This document shows positions 47,316 to 58,757 of a DNA stretch of 64,000 nt, one piece after another. Below the pieces are notes generated by a model. That model ran no database searches. It was given only the letters and a program-made list of their open reading frames with translations, and was not told the origin of the DNA. Position numbers and translations under genes: made by a program. The number at the start of each line of letters is the position of its first letter. The stretch's first letter is position 1. Source of the DNA: Lysobacter sp. (GTDB taxonomy: Bacteria > Pseudomonadota > Gammaproteobacteria > Xanthomonadales > Xanthomonadaceae); assembly GCA_019634715.1 (NCBI GenBank), contig JAHCAU010000007.1, positions 1 through 64,000 of the forward strand, given 5' to 3'.

Positions 47316-48493
47316 GCCCGCTTCTTCCACGCCGCCAGCACCTCCGCCTCGCGCTCGGGCTTGATGCCTGCGCGCGGGCCGGCCTTGCGGCGTTCCTCGG
47401 GCAGGGCGTCGAACCAGGCCAGCGTGGCGGCGACGGTGTCGGCGATGCTGCGGAACGTGAGTCCGGCGGCGACCGCCTTGCGATTGCTGCGGGTGTGGAA
47501 GCCGGCGCTGTCGCCGACGTTCGGTACCCACGCGGGCATGTCGCCCCAGGGCGTGACGTTCTGCGCGGCGAGGAAATCCGCCGGCACGAAGGTCAGCGTC
47601 GCGCCCTGCGTGGTCGACGCGCGCACGCCGTACAGCAGCGCGGCCATGTCGAGGTCGTAATCGGGGCCGAAGGCGTTGAACACGCCGCGCGTGTCCTGTT
47701 CGGCGAGGCGGATCATCCATTCGCCGAGGTCGCGCGCATCGATGATCCGCACCGGGTCGCGGCCGTCGCCCGGGCACAGCACTTCGCCGCCGCGCCGCAT
47801 GCGCAGCGGCCAGTAGGTGAAGCGGTCGGTCTCGTCGCCGGGTCCGACGATCAGGCCCGGGCGCAGGATCGTGCTGCGTTCGCCGAAGTGCTTCCGGGTC
47901 TCGGCTTCGGTCGCCGCCTTCAGCCCGGAATACTTGCCCATGTCGGCGCGCAGCGAGGCCATCGTTTCCTTCAGCGGGTCGCCGTCGAACGCGGCCACCG
48001 GCGCGGTTTCGTCCTGGCCGCGCGTGGCGTTGTCGGCATAGGCCGACAGGCTGGAAAGCATCATGTAGCTGCCGACGCGGCCCTTCAGCACCTGCGCCGC
48101 GTCGCGGATCCATGCCGGTACGCTGCTGGGGTTGTCGATGCACACGTCCCAGCGCCGGCCCTGGGCGACGGCGTCGGCCAGCGCGGCGTAGTCGTTCTTG
48201 TCGCGGTCGCCCAGCAGTTGTTCGACCTGCGACGACCACTCCGGCTGCTTGCGGCCGCGGTTGAAGAGGGTGATGCGGTGGCCGCGCGCCAGCGCGTAGC
48301 GCACCTGGTGCGGCCCGGTCAGGCCGGTGCCGCCGAGGATCAGGATGTCGAGCGGTTTCGAGGCCCGTGCCGGCACCGATGGCGTCGCTTCGGATGACGG
48401 TTTCGCCGCCGCGCCGGCGGACAGCGCCGCCATGCCCAGCGGCGACAGGCCCAGGACACCCAGTTTCAGCAGTTCGCGGCGATCGATCGGCAT
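47312..48493 (-). CDS. Tat-exported NAD-dependent epimerase/reductase-like protein
   Basis: A 393-residue protein. The N-terminus has a twin-arginine-type signal (DRRELLKLGVLGLSPLGMAAL). A Rossmann domain follows (LDILILGGTGLTGPHQVRYAL; nucleotide loop GGTGLTG), with YMMLSSLSAYAD and RPGLIVGPGDETDRFTYW as in extended SDR isoflavone reductase-like proteins. Tat export would fit a protein that folds with bound cofactor before crossing the membrane. The substrate is unknown. Confidence 0.85.
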   Translation of the reverse strand: MPIDRRELLKLGVLGLSPLGMAALSAGAAAKPSSEATPSVPARASKPLDILILGGTGLTGPHQVRYALARGHRITLFNRGRKQPEWSSQVEQLLGDRDKNDYAALADAVAQGRRWDVCIDNPSSVPAWIRDAAQVLKGRVGSYMMLSSLSAYADNATRGQDETAPVAAFDGDPLKETMASLRADMGKYSGLKAATEAETRKHFGERSTILRPGLIVGPGDETDRFTYWPLRMRRGGEVLCPGDGRDPVRIIDARDLGEWMIRLAEQDTRGVFNAFGPDYDLDMAALLYGVRASTTQGATLTFVPADFLAAQNVTPWGDMPAWVPNVGDSAGFHTRSNRKAVAAGLTFRSIADTVAATLAWFDALPEERRKAGPRAGIKPEREAEVLAAWKKRA

Positions 48494-48666
48494 GGTCCGG
48501 CTCCAATGGCGTGCGCTTGATCCTGCGCCTGTGGATGCCGACGGCTCCCGTGCCGGAAGTCAGCGCAGGCCTTGCCTGCCTTGGCCGCATGCCCGCACGA
48601 CGATGCCCGGAACGACGATGCCCCGGGCGGACCCGGGGCATCGCGTGAACGCACGAACGGAAACGA

Positions 48667-49842
48667 TCAGCCCAGCGTCAGGGTCAGGCCGAAGCGGCTG
48701 ATCAGCGGGTTGATCGGCTGGAAGAACGTCACCGGCGTGGCGACGCTGCAGTTGTTGTTGCTGCCGGCCGGCAGCTGGCCGCCCGAGGTCACGCCCTGGG
48801 CCTGGCCCGAACCGGTGATCCACGAACCGCCGGAATCGCCCTGGCCGGCGCAGGCAGTGGACTGGGTCAGGCCGCTGACCGTGCCCGCGCCGTAGTTGGC
48901 GCTGACGTTCTTGCGGGTGACCGTGCCGCAGCGCCAGCCGGTGGTGCTGCCCGAACGGCAGATCGCCGCGCCGACCGCCGCTTCGGTGCGGCCCAGCACG
49001 CGCTGGACGGTGCCGTTGTACTTGCTGACCTGGCCGACCAGGGTGTCGCTGCTGCGCACGCTGGCCCAGGCCATGTCGCCGCCGGGGTAATAGCGCGCCT
49101 GCACCGAGCCGACCGTCGTGCCGGAAATGCCGACGGTGGTGCCGACGCCACCGCAATGGCCCGCCGTGGCGAAGCCCTTGGCGCCGCTGCGCGTGGCCGC
49201 GAAGCCGATCGAACAGCGACCGCCGCCCGAGGAATAGGCGATGCCGCCGATCACGTTCACGAACGGCGTCGGCGCTTCCAGCTGCGAGGTCTCGAAGCGG
49301 ACCAGGCCGGCGTCGATGCCGCTGACCGCGACGAAATCGATCGCATTCAGGGCGTAACCCGGCGCCACGGACACCACCACGCTGTTGCTCGGCAGGTCCA
49401 CGCCCCAGGCATGCACGCCCTGCAGCGCGCCCTTGTTCGACAGCGCGTGCACGCGGTTCAGGCGTTCGACCGCGCCTTCGAGCTGGCGCAGCGAATGGCG
49501 GGACTGGCGCAGTTCGACGCCGGCGATCTTCGCGCCGCGCACCGCGCCGGTGCTGGCCACGACGTAGCGATAGCCGCCGTCCGCGCCGCGCTCCAGCCAG
49601 CCGCCGGCATAGCGGTCGCCGAGCTGGCGCGCGAGGCGGGCCTCGTTGAGGAAGGCGGTGCGTTCGGCGGTGAAATACTGCGCCAGCTGCGCATCGTTGA
49701 GGCGCAGGTCGCGCTTCATGGCGTCGGCGACGGTCTTGCTCAGCACCGGTGCGCGGTCTTCGGCCGAAGCCGCGCCGATGGCGAACACGGCGGCGGCCAG
49801 GGAGAGGGCGATGGCGGTACGGCGGGAATTGCGATGAGACAT
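48667..49842 (-). CDS. alpha-lytic-type serine protease precursor (S1 family)
   Basis: A 391-residue pre-pro-protease secreted to kill or digest other cells. A signal peptide (TAIALSLAAAVFAIGAASA) is followed by a pro region of about 170 residues, needed for folding in this family. The mature enzyme should start near residue 197 (VNVIGGIAYSS). The catalytic triad is His in ATAGHCGG (about 229), Asp in GGDMAWA (about 257) and Ser in GQGDSGGSW (about 335). The closest known relative is alpha-lytic protease of Lysobacter enzymogenes, of nearly the same length. Confidence 0.95.
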   Translation of the reverse strand: MSHRNSRRTAIALSLAAAVFAIGAASAEDRAPVLSKTVADAMKRDLRLNDAQLAQYFTAERTAFLNEARLARQLGDRYAGGWLERGADGGYRYVVASTGAVRGAKIAGVELRQSRHSLRQLEGAVERLNRVHALSNKGALQGVHAWGVDLPSNSVVVSVAPGYALNAIDFVAVSGIDAGLVRFETSQLEAPTPFVNVIGGIAYSSGGGRCSIGFAATRSGAKGFATAGHCGGVGTTVGISGTTVGSVQARYYPGGDMAWASVRSSDTLVGQVSKYNGTVQRVLGRTEAAVGAAICRSGSTTGWRCGTVTRKNVSANYGAGTVSGLTQSTACAGQGDSGGSWITGSGQAQGVTSGGQLPAGSNNNCSVATPVTFFQPINPLISRFGLTLTLG

Positions 49843-50214
49843 GTGAATTCGCTCCTTGAATGACGATGTATGGAAACCACGCGGTGGCGCCGCGTCTTCC
49901 GGGTCCTCGCCCCCGGTCGCTCGTATCGTGACGGCGCCTGTCCTGCTGCAGCGTTCCTGCGGCGGTCCTCGCGCATCGGGTGGGGGATGCCCCGGCTGCG
50001 GGCTCCGGAACCGCGGAACCCGTCGACCCTAGCCTTGTCGCTTCCCGTCTTCCGTGCGGGTGCTCTCAGAACGTCCGGGGCAAGGCTGTGCGGACTTTGG
50101 CCCCAGCATCCATCCGGGGCGCCCCGCCTCCCGCTGGTCGCCCTTCCCCCCACCCACGCGAGCCGCGACAATAGCGGCCTTGGCCGGCGGCCTGCCGGCT
50201 TTCACGGAGAAACC
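49843..50214. other. 372-base gap between protease and icd genes
   Basis: The gap holds the divergent promoters of both genes. An ACAATA -10-like box at about 50168-50173 could serve icd and would leave a leader of about 40 bases. Next to the protease start a GAGCGAA lies 5-6 bases upstream on the minus strand. I see no further gene or repeat. Confidence 0.4.
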
Positions 50215-51543
<1,329 letters not shown>

Positions 51544-51570
51544 CCGGTCCGTAACCGTGAAACTGAACGA

Positions 51571-51594
51571 AAACCCGGCTTTTGCCGGGTTTTC
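51571..51594 (+). terminator. rho-independent terminator of icd
   Basis: AAAACCCGGC and GCCGGGTTTT form a perfect ten-base stem with a four-base loop, 30 bases after the icd stop. The symmetrical A/T ends allow it to work on both strands. Confidence 0.9.
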
Positions 51595-51742
51595 GTCCTT
51601 CTGCGGCATGGAACTTGATCGGGCGCAATTCCACGCGCTGCGACCACCGCTACCTTGGCCTCACACCGGGGTTGCATCATCCTGTCAGGCGCGGAACGCA
51701 TCCGCGATGCAGCCACGCATCGAATCCGACCAGGAGACCGTC

Positions 51743-52681
51743 ATGCACGCATTGCGCAAGATCCTTTTCGTCAGCCAGGCGCTCGCCGACGAGACCGAGG
51801 CGATGAAACAGGCACTCAGCATGGCCCGCAACAACGCGGCCGAACTCGATGGCCTGATCGTCTGCCCGTCGTTGCCGGGCCGGATGGCCAGCCACAAGGA
51901 CAGCTACGAAACATCGCTGGTGGCGGCGCTGCGCCAGACGGCCGCCACCGTCGGCAGCACGCTCGGCGGGGTGCCGGACGGCGCGCTGCGCACGATCGAG
52001 GTCGCCAGCGGCAAGGCGCCGGCGGTCAACGTCATCCGCCATGCGCTGCGCCATGGACACGACCTGATCATCAAGCAGGCCGAACCGCGCGACGGCGGAC
52101 GCGGTTTCACCGCGGTGGACATGGAGCTGCTGCGCAAGTCGCATTGCCCGCTGTGGCTGAGCCGGCCCATCGCCGACCGGCGCGGCGAGATGAAGGTGGC
52201 GGTCGCCATCGACCCGGACATCACCCAGGACAACGAGCGCGACCTGACCCTGCGCCTGCTGCGCCTGGCGCGTGCGCTGGCCGACGACTGCAGCGGCGAA
52301 CTGGACATCGTGTCCTGCTGGGATTTCGCCAACGAAAGCTACCTGCGCAACAACCCGTGGATCCGCGTGGCACCCGAGGAACTGGCCGGCATGGTCGAGG
52401 AGGAGCGCAGCGGCCACCACCGCGCGCTGTCGGGCCTGATCGAAGCGGCCGGCATCGAGGGCCGGACCCGCGTGCATCACCTGCGCGGCCAGCCGGAGAA
52501 GCGCATTCCCGCCTTCGTCGACGAGGAAGGCGTGGATGTCCTGGTGATGGGCACGCTGGCGCGCACCGGCATTCCGGGATTCATCATCGGCAACACCGCC
52601 GAGAACATCGTGCAGCGGCTGTCGTGTTCGGTGCTGGCGCTCAAGCCGAACGGCTTCGTCTCGCCGGTGAAGGCGTACTGA
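51743..52681 (+). CDS. tandem-domain universal stress protein (UspE-like)
   Basis: A 312-residue protein with two UspA domains. The first (HALRKILFVSQALADETEAM) lacks a clear nucleotide loop. The second (MKVAVAIDPDI, then VDVLVMGTLARTGIPGFIIGNTAENIVQRL) has the GTLARTG...GNTAE form of the ATP-binding motif seen in UspE. AGGAG lies seven bases before the ATG. It precedes a P-type ATPase gene by 13 bases and is probably in the same operon. Confidence 0.9.
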   Translation: MHALRKILFVSQALADETEAMKQALSMARNNAAELDGLIVCPSLPGRMASHKDSYETSLVAALRQTAATVGSTLGGVPDGALRTIEVASGKAPAVNVIRHALRHGHDLIIKQAEPRDGGRGFTAVDMELLRKSHCPLWLSRPIADRRGEMKVAVAIDPDITQDNERDLTLRLLRLARALADDCSGELDIVSCWDFANESYLRNNPWIRVAPEELAGMVEEERSGHHRALSGLIEAAGIEGRTRVHHLRGQPEKRIPAFVDEEGVDVLVMGTLARTGIPGFIIGNTAENIVQRLSCSVLALKPNGFVSPVKAY

Positions 52682-52694
52682 TCGGGGGGCGTCG

Positions 52695-55448
52695 ATGGCC
52701 GGCACCGGTAGCGCGGATCGTCCGCGGAACGCAGGTCATGCCGGGGTGTCCTGGCATGGCATGGACATCGCGCCGGTCCTGGCGGCGCTGGGCGTCACCG
52801 ACCGGGGCCTGGACCATGAAGAAGCGGATGCCCGCCTGCGCCGCGACGGCGCCAACCGCCTGCCCGAGGCCGCACGCACCAGCGCGCTGCGACGCCTGCT
52901 CGCCCAGTTCCACAACATCCTGATCTACGTATTGCTGGGGTCTGCGGCGGTGACCGCCGCCCTGGGGCATTGGGTCGACACCGGCGTGATCCTCGCCGTG
53001 GTCGTCGCCAATGCGTTGATCGGCTTCGTGCAGGAAGGCAAGGCGGAGAAGGCGATGGACGCCATCCGCCGGATGCTCGCGCCGCGCGCCAGCGTGCTGC
53101 GCGCGGGCGAACGCGTGGGCATCGATGGCGCATGCCTGGTGTGCGGGGACATCGTGCTGCTGGAGGCCGGCGACAAGGTCCCGGCCGACCTGCGCCTGAT
53201 CGTGTCCCATGGCCTGTCGGTGCAGGAAGCGGTGCTCACCGGCGAATCGGTCCCGGTGGAAAAGCGCACGGCGCCGGTGGCCGACGATGCCGCGCTGGGC
53301 GATCGCGCCTGCATGGCCTATTCGGGCACGCTGGTCGTCGCAGGGCAGGGGCGCGGCGTGGTGGTCGCGACCGGTACGGACACCGAGATCGGTCGCATCA
53401 GCGGCCTGCTCTCGCGGGTCGAGACCCTGACCACGCCGCTGGTGGAACAGATGGCGGTGTTCGCGCGCTGGCTGACCCTGCTGATCCTGGTGATCGCGGG
53501 TCTGCTGCTGGTCTACGGCCATTTCGTCGACCATCACGACTTCGGCGAGATGTTCATGGCCGTGGTGGGCCTGTCGGTCGCGGCGATTCCCGAAGGCCTG
53601 CCGGCGGTGCTCACCATCACCCTGGCCATCGGCGTGCAGGCGATGGCGCGGCGCAATGCCATCGTGCGCCGGCTGCCTGCGATCGAGGCCATCGGTTCGG
53701 TGTCCGTGGTCTGCACCGACAAGACCGGCACCCTCACCCGCAACGAAATGATGGTGGCCTCCGCGCTCCTGGCCGACCGTGTCTTCGGGGTCGACGGCGA
53801 AGGCTATGCACCGACCGGCACCCTGCGCCTGGACGGCGTGCCGGTCGCGCCCGCCGCGCACTCGACCCTGGCCGAACTGGCGCGGGCCGCGACCCTGTGC
53901 AACGACGCGGCGCTGCATGCCCGCGACGGTGACTGGCAGGTGGAAGGCGACCCGATGGAGGGCGCGCTGCTGGCCTTCGCCGGCAAGGTCGACCTGGAGG
54001 TGCAGGCCGAGCGCGCGACCTGGGCGCGTACCGACGCCATCCCGTTCGATGCCCGGCACCGCTTCATGGCCACGCTCAACCACGACCATGCGCGGCATGC
54101 CCGCGCCTTCGTGAAGGGCGCGCCCGAGCGCATCCTCGCCATGTGCCGCGACCAGCGCACGGTCGACGGCGGTCGCGCGCCCGTCGATCACGCCTGGTGG
54201 CAGCGCCAGGCCGACGCCATCGCCGCGCGCGGCCAGCGCGTGCTGGCCTTCGCCGTGCGCGACCTCGACCCGGCAGGCACCGTGCTCGAGCACGATGCGG
54301 TGGACGGCACGCTGACCCTGCTCGGCATGGTCGGGATGATCGATCCGCCGCGTGCGGAGGCGGTGGCGGCCATCGCCGAATGCCACGGCGCCGGCATCCG
54401 GGTGAAGATGATCACCGGCGATCACGCCGGCACCGCGCAGGCCATCGCCGCGCAGATCGGCCTGCGTCATCCCGGCACGGTGCTCACCGGTGTCGACCTG
54501 GACGCGATGAGCGACGCCGCGCTGCGCGAGGCGGTGCTGGACTGCGACGTGTTCGCGCGCACCAGCCCGGAACACAAGCTGCGCTTGGTGACCGCGCTGC
54601 AGGCCCACGGCCTGAGCGTGGCGATGACCGGCGACGGCGTGAACGACGCGCCCGCGCTCAAGCGCGCCGACGCCGGGATCGCGATGGGCCTGAAGGGCAG
54701 CGAGGCGGCGAAGGAAGCGGCCGACCTGGTGCTGGCCGACGACAACTTCGCCTCGATCGTCGCCGCGATCCGCGAAGGCCGCACCGTCTACGACAACATC
54801 AGGAAGGTCATCAGCTGGACCCTGCCGACCAACGCGGGCGAGTCGGCGACGATCATCGTCGCCCTGCTGTTCGGCATGGCCCTGCCGGTGACGCCGGTGC
54901 AGATCCTCTGGATCAACCTGATCACCGCAGTGACCCTGGGACTGGCGCTGGCGTTCGAGCCGACCGAGGCCGGCACCATGCGCCGCCCGCCGCGCGCGCG
55001 CCGCGAGTCGCTGCTCGGCGGCGGCCTGGTCTGGCACATCGTGCTGGTGTCGACCCTGTTCCTCTGCGGCGTGTTCGGCATCTTCCACTACGCGGCGGAG
55101 CGCGGCCATTCGATCGAACTGGCGCGGACGATGGCCCTCAACACGCTGGTGGTGATGGAGATCTTCCACCTGTTCTTCATCCGCAACATCCACGGCACCT
55201 CGCTGACCTGGCGCGCGGTGCGCGGCACGCCGGTGGTGTGGGCGGTGGTCGTGGCGGTGACGGCTGCGCAGTTCGCGATCACCTACCTGCCGCCGCTGCA
55301 GGCGGTGTTCGGCACCGTGGCCATCCCCTTCGGCGACGGCGTGCTGATCGTGGCCATCGGTGCGGCGCTGTTCGCGATCATCGAGATCGAGAAGCAGATC
55401 CGCCTGCACCTGCGGGCACATCGACACGGAGCGGTCGCCGATGCCTGA
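52695..55448 (+). CDS. P2-type cation-transporting ATPase
   Basis: A 917-residue ion pump with the N-terminal cation ATPase domain. Motifs: VLTGESVPVEK (about residue 180), AAIPEGLPAVLTITLAIGVQ in helix M4 (the PEGLP form typical of Ca/Mn-type pumps), the phosphorylated Asp342 in VCTDKTGTLTRNEM, and MTGDGVNDAPALK (about 645). It probably exports Ca or Mn, but related bacterial pumps carry other ions. Its last eight bases overlap the antiporter gene. Confidence 0.92.
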   Translation: MAGTGSADRPRNAGHAGVSWHGMDIAPVLAALGVTDRGLDHEEADARLRRDGANRLPEAARTSALRRLLAQFHNILIYVLLGSAAVTAALGHWVDTGVILAVVVANALIGFVQEGKAEKAMDAIRRMLAPRASVLRAGERVGIDGACLVCGDIVLLEAGDKVPADLRLIVSHGLSVQEAVLTGESVPVEKRTAPVADDAALGDRACMAYSGTLVVAGQGRGVVVATGTDTEIGRISGLLSRVETLTTPLVEQMAVFARWLTLLILVIAGLLLVYGHFVDHHDFGEMFMAVVGLSVAAIPEGLPAVLTITLAIGVQAMARRNAIVRRLPAIEAIGSVSVVCTDKTGTLTRNEMMVASALLADRVFGVDGEGYAPTGTLRLDGVPVAPAAHSTLAELARAATLCNDAALHARDGDWQVEGDPMEGALLAFAGKVDLEVQAERATWARTDAIPFDARHRFMATLNHDHARHARAFVKGAPERILAMCRDQRTVDGGRAPVDHAWWQRQADAIAARGQRVLAFAVRDLDPAGTVLEHDAVDGTLTLLGMVGMIDPPRAEAVAAIAECHGAGIRVKMITGDHAGTAQAIAAQIGLRHPGTVLTGVDLDAMSDAALREAVLDCDVFARTSPEHKLRLVTALQAHGLSVAMTGDGVNDAPALKRADAGIAMGLKGSEAAKEAADLVLADDNFASIVAAIREGRTVYDNIRKVISWTLPTNAGESATIIVALLFGMALPVTPVQILWINLITAVTLGLALAFEPTEAGTMRRPPRARRESLLGGGLVWHIVLVSTLFLCGVFGIFHYAAERGHSIELARTMALNTLVVMEIFHLFFIRNIHGTSLTWRAVRGTPVVWAVVVAVTAAQFAITYLPPLQAVFGTVAIPFGDGVLIVAIGAALFAIIEIEKQIRLHLRAHRHGAVADA

Positions 55449-57180
55449 TTTGAGCTTCGTCCATGCCTCGCCCTTCCACGAGTTCACCGCCCTGCTGGTG
55501 CTGGCGGCGGCGATCGGCTTCCTCGGGCAGCTGCTGCGCCAGCCGCTGATCGTCGGCTTCATCGCGGTCGGCGTGCTGGCCGGGCCGTCCGCGCTCGGCA
55601 TCGTGCGCTCGAAGGACAGCATCGACCTGCTCGCCGAACTGGGCATCGCGCTGCTGCTGTTCCTGATCGGCCTGAAGCTGGACCTCAAGCTGATCCGCAC
55701 CCTGGGCGGCGTGTCGCTGGCCACCGGCCTGGGGCAGGTGCTGTTCACTTCGCTGTTCGGCTTCCTGATCGGCCTGGCGCTGGGCCTGGACACGGTCACA
55801 TCGGTGTACGTGGCGGTCGCGCTGACCTTCTCCAGCACGATCATCATCGTCAAGCTGCTGTCGGACAAGCGCGAGGTCGACTCGCTGCACGGACGCATCG
55901 CGGTCGGCTTCCTGATCGTGCAGGACCTGGTGGTGGTGCTGGCGATGATGGTGCTTTCGGCCCTGGGCATCGGCGCTGCCGGCGAGGACGGCAGCAGCGC
56001 GCTGGCGCGCATCGGCACGGTGCTGCTGCATGGCGCGGCCATGCTGGTGCTGGTCTGGCTGTTCATCCGCCACATCGCCACGCCGCTGGTGGCGCGCGTG
56101 GTGCGTTCGCCGGAGCTGATGGTCACGTTCGCGATCGGCTGGGCGGCGCTGCTGGCCGCGCTGGGCGAGCACTTCGGCTTCAGCATGGAACTGGGCGGCC
56201 TGCTCGCCGGCATCTCGCTGGCGTCCACGCCCTACCGCGAAGCCATCGTCACCCGGCTGTCGAGCCTGCGCGATTTCCTGCTGCTGTTCTTCTTCATCGC
56301 CCTCGGCAGCCAGCTCGACCTCGGCCTGCTCGGCGCCCAGGTCGGTCCCGCGCTGGTGTTCTCGCTGTTCGTGCTGATCGGCAACCCGCTGATCGTGCTC
56401 GCGATCATGGGCTACATGGGCTACATGGGCTACCGCAGGCGCACCGGGTTCCTCGCCGGGCTGACGGTCGCGCAGATCAGCGAGTTCTCGCTGATCTTCA
56501 TGGCGATGGGCGTGTCGCTGGGCCACGTCGGCGCGGAGTCGCTGGGCCTGGTCACCCTGGTCGGCCTGATCACCATCGCGCTTTCGGTCTACATGATCAC
56601 CTACTCGCATGTGCTGTTCCGCTGGTGCCAGCCATGGCTGGGGGTGTTCGAGCGCCGCCATCCCTACCGCGAGGAGCATGGCGGCGCGGAAGAGACGCGG
56701 CTGCATTACGACGCCATCGTCTTCGGTCTCGGCCGCTACGGCAGCGCGATCGCCGAACGCTTCGCGGACGCCGGGCTGCGTCTGCTGGCGGTGGATTTCA
56801 ACCCGCAGGAAGTCGCGCGCTGGCAGCAGCGCGGCATCGAGGCGATCCATGGCGATGTCTGCGACCAGGATTTCCTCGAAAGCCTGCCCCTGCGCGACGC
56901 GCGCTGGATCGTGTGCGCGATGCCGCAGCACGACCTGGGCGTCACCCACGAAGACCCGAGGCTGGTCCTGCTGGAGGCGCTGCGACGCCTGGGCTGTGCG
57001 GCCCGGGTGGCTGTCGCCAGTCACCGTCCCGAGGAGGCGGCGACACTGACGCAAAAGGGTGCCGATGTGGTGCTGCTGCCCTTCCACGATGCGGCCGATC
57101 GCGTGCTCGCGCGGCTGCGAGGCGTCACGGATGCCTCGACGCCGGCTTCCGCCGGGCCGGAGTCCGGGCCGGCGGGTTGA
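55441..57180 (+). CDS. CPA2 cation:proton antiporter with RCK/TrkA-N domain
   Basis: A 579-residue protein. Residues about 1-400 form about twelve helices (LLVLAAAIGFLGQLLRQP; ALTFSSTIIIVKLLSDKREVDSLHGRIAVGFLIVQDLVVV), as in Kef/YbaL antiporters. The C-terminal TrkA-N domain has DAIVFGLGRYGSAIAERFADAG, a nucleotide-binding fold that gates transport. It should exchange K or Na for protons. The eight-base overlap with the ATPase gene suggests coupled translation. Confidence 0.93.
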   Translation: MPDLSFVHASPFHEFTALLVLAAAIGFLGQLLRQPLIVGFIAVGVLAGPSALGIVRSKDSIDLLAELGIALLLFLIGLKLDLKLIRTLGGVSLATGLGQVLFTSLFGFLIGLALGLDTVTSVYVAVALTFSSTIIIVKLLSDKREVDSLHGRIAVGFLIVQDLVVVLAMMVLSALGIGAAGEDGSSALARIGTVLLHGAAMLVLVWLFIRHIATPLVARVVRSPELMVTFAIGWAALLAALGEHFGFSMELGGLLAGISLASTPYREAIVTRLSSLRDFLLLFFFIALGSQLDLGLLGAQVGPALVFSLFVLIGNPLIVLAIMGYMGYMGYRRRTGFLAGLTVAQISEFSLIFMAMGVSLGHVGAESLGLVTLVGLITIALSVYMITYSHVLFRWCQPWLGVFERRHPYREEHGGAEETRLHYDAIVFGLGRYGSAIAERFADAGLRLLAVDFNPQEVARWQQRGIEAIHGDVCDQDFLESLPLRDARWIVCAMPQHDLGVTHEDPRLVLLEALRRLGCAARVAVASHRPEEAATLTQKGADVVLLPFHDAADRVLARLRGVTDASTPASAGPESGPAG

Positions 57181-57213
57181 TGTCGTGCTGCCGGCGGAAT
57201 GCGCGGATCGGCC

Positions 57214-58749
57214 TCAGGGCGTTTGGTGCAGGATCACCGCCAGCAGCACACCGGCCAGCACCAGCACCGCGAGGCACGGCAGCAGCGTCTGCCGCAGGAT
57301 CTCGCCCTCCCGCCCCGCAAGGCCCACGGTGGCCGCACCGGCCACCACGTTGTGCGGGCAGACGATGTTGCCGATGGCCGCGCCCACGCCCTGGCCGGCC
57401 GCCATCCACGCCGTGGACAATCCCAGCGCCTGGGCGGTCTGCACCTGCAGCGAGGTGAACAGCACATTGGAAGCGGTGGCCGAACCGGTCACGAAGCTGC
57501 CCAGCGCGCCGACCGCAGGCGCCAGCAGCGGCCAGGCGCGCCCGATGCCGTCCACGGCCGCCGTCTGCAGGGTCGCGATCATTCCGGCATGCAACATCAG
57601 CCGCGACAGGCACAGCATGGCGAACAGCGCCAATGCGACCGGCAGCAGGCGCCGGGCCGATGCCGAGAGCGCCGGGCCGACCGCACGCAGCGACCGCGTC
57701 TGCAGCAGCGCGCCCGACGACAGCGCGGCCAGCAGCAGCGTGCCCGGATGCAGCAGCGGCTGCATCCGGCCGTCGAAGTGGTCCCACAGCCGCCACTGCA
57801 GCACGACCTCGCGCAAGGCATCGGACAGCGTCGGGACCACCCGCGTGGCGAGCACCAGCAGCACAAGCACCAGATACGGCGACAGCGCTCGCCACAGCGG
57901 CAGCGCGGATGGTGTCGCTGCTTCGCCATCCGCTGCCGTGCGCGAAGCCCGGCGGGCCGCCCAGGCGAAGATCAGCCCGCCGAGCAGGGCGCCCCCCAGG
58001 GTCGGCAATTCAGCGCCCAGGCCGCCGGCGATGGCGACGGCGGGCAGCACGAAGGCCAACACCGCGAACGCCGCCCAGCGGCCCGCCGGCATCGGCTGCG
58101 CATCGACGGCCGCAGCGGGCGCGGCCGGCTGGGTTGCCCGGAACGTGCGCACGAAGAACAGCATCAGCAGACCCGCGATCGCTGCATTGAGCAGTGCGGT
58201 GCGCCAGGCGATGGCGTCGCCGGACAGGCCGGTGAGCGCCGACTGTGCAGCGACCGGCGTGCCCAGCGCGCCGAACCCCACTCCGGCCGCATGTCCCAGC
58301 AGCGCCAGCACCACCGCCTGCGGCGGCGGCACGCCCAGGCCCACCAGCAGCGGTGCGACCAGGGCCACTGGCGTGCCGAAGCCGGCCGCGCCCTCCAGGA
58401 ACAGCGCCATGCACCAGCCGATCAGCAGCACCTGCAGGATCGGCCGCGTCGACAGGCGGGCCAGCGCTGCGCGCAGGGAGGCCAGGCCGCCGGTGTGCTG
58501 CTGCAGATGATGCAGCGCGAGTGCCGGCCACAGGATCCAGAGGATGGTCGCGGTGATGAAGCCGGCCTCCGCCGCGACCCCGAGCAGCGGCTGCAGCGGC
58601 TGCCCCGCGCCGAAGCCCAGCCTGACGAGCGCGATCGTCAGCGCGATCGCCAGCCCCGCCGCACCGGCCTGCGCCGCCGACCAGCCGGCCGCCAGCATGA
58701 GCGCCAGCACCGCCAGGATCGGCGCAGCGGCGAGGGCGGCATCGGCCAC
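57214..58749 (-). CDS. L-lactate permease family transporter
   Basis: A 511-residue membrane protein of the LctP/LldP family. Many helices are visible, with the signatures LFLEGAAGFGTPVALVAPLLVGLG, GALGSFVTGSATASNVLFTSLQ and GAAIGNIVCPHNVVAGAATVG. It takes up lactate or glycolate with protons. The GTG start at 58747-58749 lies 8 bases after the dehydrogenase stop; no strong ribosome site is seen, so translation probably depends on the upstream gene. Confidence 0.92.
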   Translation of the reverse strand: MADAALAAAPILAVLALMLAAGWSAAQAGAAGLAIALTIALVRLGFGAGQPLQPLLGVAAEAGFITATILWILWPALALHHLQQHTGGLASLRAALARLSTRPILQVLLIGWCMALFLEGAAGFGTPVALVAPLLVGLGVPPPQAVVLALLGHAAGVGFGALGTPVAAQSALTGLSGDAIAWRTALLNAAIAGLLMLFFVRTFRATQPAAPAAAVDAQPMPAGRWAAFAVLAFVLPAVAIAGGLGAELPTLGGALLGGLIFAWAARRASRTAADGEAATPSALPLWRALSPYLVLVLLVLATRVVPTLSDALREVVLQWRLWDHFDGRMQPLLHPGTLLLAALSSGALLQTRSLRAVGPALSASARRLLPVALALFAMLCLSRLMLHAGMIATLQTAAVDGIGRAWPLLAPAVGALGSFVTGSATASNVLFTSLQVQTAQALGLSTAWMAAGQGVGAAIGNIVCPHNVVAGAATVGLAGREGEILRQTLLPCLAVLVLAGVLLAVILHQTP

Positions 58750-58757
58750 GGCGATGC

